A stretch of 32,607 bases of DNA from Lachnospiraceae bacterium. Its GTDB lineage: Bacteria; Bacillota; Clostridia; Lachnospirales; Lachnospiraceae. Positions 29,702-32,607 of this stretch are shown here, one piece after another. A program made the translations under genes and the position numbers. Numbering within the stretch: position 1 is the first letter of the stretch; each line of letters opens with the position of its first letter. The stretch is taken from NCBI GenBank assembly GCA_017450105.1, contig JAFSXC010000108.1, positions 1 to 32,607 of the forward strand, in the 5' to 3' direction. The notes under the pieces are model-generated. The model saw only the letters and a list, made by a program, of their open reading frames with translations. It had not been told where the DNA came from and did not search any database.

Positions 29702-32518
29702 ATGAATTTCGGAAGAGACGGCGTAGCTGCCGCAAAACGGAAACTGCATAACCCCGCTCCCGCTGTGGGACGGATCTTTACGGTGGGCCTCGGCATGGTC
29801 ATCATCGTCGCTGTGATCGCCCTCCTGCTCGGCGGAATCTCCTCGGTTTACGGGATGATGAAGGGAATTTTGGACGCTGCGCCGAACATTGACGATATCG
29901 ACGCGACGCCTACCGGATACCTGTCTACGGTTCTGGACGCGGAGGGGAATGTGACGGCGAGTCTGGTGGCCTCCGGGGCGAACCGGATCTATGTGACGCT
30001 GGACGAGATCCCGGAGGATCTTCAGCATGCCTTCGTGGCGATTGAGGACGAGCGCTTTTACCAGCACAAGGGGATCGACCCCAAGGGAATTATCCGTGCT
30101 GCGGTCGTGGCCCTTCGGACTCGGGACTTCTCCCAGGGCGCGAGTACCATTACCCAGCAGCTCTTAAAGAACAACGTGTTCGTCGGCTGGACCTCGGAGG
30201 GGTCGCTTGCCGAGAGGCTGGAGCGAAAGATCCAGGAGCAGTACCTTGCGCTGCAGCTTGAAAAGAAGCAGTCCAAGGAATGGATCCTGGAAAACTATCT
30301 GAATACGATCAACCTCGGACAGAATACGCTGGGGGTGCAGGCCGCTTCGGAGCGCTATTTCGGAAAAGACGTCTCCGAGCTGACGCTGTCGGAATGTGCC
30401 GTGATCGCGGCCATTACCCAGAACCCGTCCGGCTACAACCCGATCCGCCATCCCGAGGATAACCGGAAGCGGGCGGAAACCTGCCTGAACAAGATGCTGG
30501 AGCTGGGCTTTATCGACGAGGAGGAGTACCAGGCCGCCTGGGAGGACGATGTCTATTCCCGGATCCAGGTTGTGAATATTGAAAACTCCAGTAAGGAGAT
30601 TACCTCCTATTTCGTGGACTCCCTGACCGACCAGGTCATCGACGATCTGATCGAGGTCAAGGGCTATACGGAGGCCGAGGCCTATAAGGCGCTGTATCAG
30701 GGCGGACTTACGATCTATTCCACCCAGGATCCGCATCTCCAGGCCATCTGCGACGAGGAGGCAAACAACCCCGAAAACTACGGCGGCTCCGATACCAAGA
30801 CCTCCTTCTCCTACCGGCTGACGATCCAGCATCCGGACGGAACGTACGACAACTACAGCGACCAGACCATGCTGAGCTATTATAAAAAGGCCACCGGAAA
30901 CCACAACTTCGGCATCGATTATGCGAGCGAGGAGGAGGCAGCCGCGGCCATTGAACAGTACAAATCCGAGATCATGGTACCGGGGGATGAGATCATCGGG
31001 GAATCCGTGACCTATACGCTCGAGCCCCAGGTTTCCATGTCCCTGATCGAGCAGAGTACCGGCGAGGTAAAGGCCATTGTCGGAGGGCGGGGAGATAAGT
31101 CCGCGAGCAAGACCTTAAACCGTGCCACCGGAACGACCCGCCAGCCCGGCTCAACCTTTAAGGTCCTGGCCGCCTACGCGCCGGCGATGGATATCGGCGC
31201 CTTTACCCTCGGGTCCGTCCAGGACGATGCGCCCTACCATTATTCGAATACAAATCATACTCAGGTCAACAACTACGACCATTCCTACCGGGGCTATACG
31301 ACGGTCCGGGAGGCGATTACCCGTTCCATTAATGTCGTCGCGGTTAAGACCCTGACGGATATCGGAACGGAAACCGGCTACAACAAGCTTCACGACTTCG
31401 GCTTTACGACGCTTGTGGAGCAGGACAATACCCAGGCCCTGGCCCTCGGCGGTATTACGAACGGCGTAAAGAATCTGGAGCTTACGGCGGCCTATGCCTC
31501 GATCGCCAACGGCGGCGTCTATATCCGGCCGCGCTTCTATACGAAGATCCTGGATCACAAGGGAAACATTCTGATCGACAATACCCCGCAGACCAGAGAG
31601 GTATTGAAAAAGACTACCGCCTGGCTGCTTACGGACGCGATGAAGGATGTTATGAACGGAGCCGGCGGTACCGGAGCGCCTGCCTATTTCGGAGATACGA
31701 TGGCGCAGGCCGGAAAATCCGGAACGACGAGCAACAACCGTGACGCCCTGTGGGCGGGCTTTACGCCTTATTATACCTGTGTGGTCTGGGGCGGGTACGA
31801 CGACAATACGGTTCTGAACTATACCACCTATCCCAAGCTCGTCTGGAAGGCGGCGATGAGCCGTATCCATGAGGGGCTGGAGTATAAGGATTTTGAGAAG
31901 CCCGAGGGTATCGTAGAGGCCAGCGTGTGCATAAAATCCGGCTTAAGGCCGGTAGGGGGCTTATGTGAGCACGATCCCCGCGGCAGTATGGTCCGGACGG
32001 AGTACTTCGCCGACGGGACCATTCCCACAAGCAGCTGCAACCACCACGTCAGCGCGATCCGCTGTGCGGAGAGCGGGGCGCTTGCCTCGGTCGCCTGTCC
32101 GGAGGAGCTTCGGACCGCGTCGGTTTACCAGGTGGGCGGCCATCCCGGAACCGCGGATGACGGTGTACGCCTGTCCGCAGAAACGCTGGCAGGGTGCTGT
32201 CCCATCCACCCGGGAGGGAGGCTCAGCAATATCCCGAATCTGTCCGAGCTGATCACGGTCGCGCAGCAGACCGGAAGCGACGATGCCACCACCGGCGTTC
32301 TGAAGAACGGAGGCTACAGCTATGTGATCGAGGAGTCCGAAGAGGATGCCGCCGCTGCCGCGGAAATCGCTGCGGCACAGGCCGCGGAGCAGGCCGCCAT
32401 AGCCGCCGCTCAGCAGGCCGCTGCGGAACAGGCCGCCGCCGCTGCCCAGCAGGCGGAGATGGATGCCGCCCAGCAGGCCGCCGCCGAGGCCGCCTGGCGG
32501 GCAGAGCACGGGCTGTGA
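29702..32518 (+). CDS. class A penicillin-binding protein
   Basis: 938 residues from ATG 29702. An upstream in-frame TTG at 29666 falls in the -35 box. A short cytoplasmic part and one membrane span (about 25-46) precede a GT51 glycosyltransferase with catalytic Glu115 (VAIEDERFYQHKG) and GASTITQQLLKN. The transpeptidase has SxxK Ser484-Lys487 (PGSTFK), SxN Ser542-Asn544 (RSINV), and KSG at 672-674 (GKSGTT). It polymerises and cross-links peptidoglycan outside the membrane. The C-terminal 65 residues are an Ala/Gln/Glu-rich helical tail, unusual for PBP1a-like proteins. No Shine-Dalgarno precedes the start. A terminator follows. Confidence 0.95.
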   Translation: MNFGRDGVAAAKRKLHNPAPAVGRIFTVGLGMVIIVAVIALLLGGISSVYGMMKGILDAAPNIDDIDATPTGYLSTVLDAEGNVTASLVASGANRIYVTLDEIPEDLQHAFVAIEDERFYQHKGIDPKGIIRAAVVALRTRDFSQGASTITQQLLKNNVFVGWTSEGSLAERLERKIQEQYLALQLEKKQSKEWILENYLNTINLGQNTLGVQAASERYFGKDVSELTLSECAVIAAITQNPSGYNPIRHPEDNRKRAETCLNKMLELGFIDEEEYQAAWEDDVYSRIQVVNIENSSKEITSYFVDSLTDQVIDDLIEVKGYTEAEAYKALYQGGLTIYSTQDPHLQAICDEEANNPENYGGSDTKTSFSYRLTIQHPDGTYDNYSDQTMLSYYKKATGNHNFGIDYASEEEAAAAIEQYKSEIMVPGDEIIGESVTYTLEPQVSMSLIEQSTGEVKAIVGGRGDKSASKTLNRATGTTRQPGSTFKVLAAYAPAMDIGAFTLGSVQDDAPYHYSNTNHTQVNNYDHSYRGYTTVREAITRSINVVAVKTLTDIGTETGYNKLHDFGFTTLVEQDNTQALALGGITNGVKNLELTAAYASIANGGVYIRPRFYTKILDHKGNILIDNTPQTREVLKKTTAWLLTDAMKDVMNGAGGTGAPAYFGDTMAQAGKSGTTSNNRDALWAGFTPYYTCVVWGGYDDNTVLNYTTYPKLVWKAAMSRIHEGLEYKDFEKPEGIVEASVCIKSGLRPVGGLCEHDPRGSMVRTEYFADGTIPTSSCNHHVSAIRCAESGALASVACPEELRTASVYQVGGHPGTADDGVRLSAETLAGCCPIHPGGRLSNIPNLSELITVAQQTGSDDATTGVLKNGGYSYVIEESEEDAAAAAEIAAAQAAEQAAIAAAQQAAAEQAAAAAQQAEMDAAQQAAAEAAWRAEHGL

Positions 32519-32537
32519 TTTGAATAAGATAAGAAAT

Positions 32538-32566
32538 GCCTGGCCGTTGTTGGCCAGGCGTTTTTT
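32538..32566 (+). terminator. strong terminator after the PBP gene
   Basis: GCCTGGCC (32538-32545) and GGCCAGGC (32552-32559) form a perfect 8-bp stem around GTTGTT, followed by G and six T. Confidence 0.9.
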
Positions 32567-32607
32567 GTCAAGGGATGTCAAGGAGGTGTCAAGGGGGTGC
32601 CGGGGGG
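32566..32607 (+). repeat. short tandem repeat TGTCAAGG at the window edge
   Basis: TGTCAAGG units start at 32566, 32576 and 32587, with a period of 10-11 bp. A degenerate G-rich unit (TGCCGGGGGG) follows to the edge. The array may continue beyond the window. Confidence 0.6.

Noticed and set aside
1..32607. CRISPR array
   Set aside because: No series of 25-40 base repeats with regular unique spacers, and no cas genes; the only arrays are the coding 36-bp repeat, the short iterons and the TGTCAAGG units.

Overview
The window looks like a piece of a Firmicutes (Clostridia, probably Lachnospiraceae-like) chromosome. The evidence is the gene order hprK, M18 aminopeptidase, murB, rapZ, whiA, feoAB, strong AGGAGG-type ribosome binding sites, a VTC/DUF4956/beta-helix cassette and a DUF3793 remnant. 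Species cannot be assigned from sequence alone.

Region A (about 1-6630) is the right-hand part of an integrated mobile element. By eye it is more AT-rich than the rest. It has small hypothetical genes, a degraded-looking sigma-70-like gene, an XRE regulator plus VapB/VapC-type toxin-antitoxin operon behind a good promoter, a serine resolvase preceded by iteron-like repeats, a frameshifted gene, an HNH-like gene with a coupled partner, and a tyrosine integrase. The integrase ends about 100 bp from the 3' end of a tRNA-Leu(CAG) gene on the minus strand, the probable attachment site. The other end of the element lies left of the window.

Region B (6713-10241) is a three-gene cassette: a VTC-domain polyphosphate-polymerase-like protein, a DUF4956 membrane protein, and a membrane-anchored beta-helix (Cthe_2159-like) surface protein with a 12-residue tandem repeat. 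Region C (10242-10880) has a consensus promoter, two large palindromes, a long hairpin and a DUF3793 pseudogene, and looks like the scar of a metal-regulated locus.

Region D (10881-22024) is a dense housekeeping run: ftsH, uvrC, hprK, M18 aminopeptidase, murB, rapZ, whiA, feoA-feoB fusion. Several junctions overlap by 4 bp (ATGA), which suggests translational coupling. WhiA is unusually short because its first LAGLIDADG-like half is mostly gone.

Region E (22158-29342) holds a giant 2116-residue, mostly helical, highly charged protein with an ABC1/UbiB-type atypical kinase core near its middle, followed by a GNAT acetyltransferase. This is the least explained part of the window and the best candidate for an undescribed system.

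Region F (29343-32607) holds a MITE-like element of about 220 bp with 38-bp inverted ends, a class A penicillin-binding protein, a strong terminator and a short tandem repeat. Both ftsH and the penicillin-binding protein gene have the same unusual promoter-to-start layout (TTGCAT, 17 bp, TATAAT, 7 bp, ATG), which predicts leaderless mRNAs.
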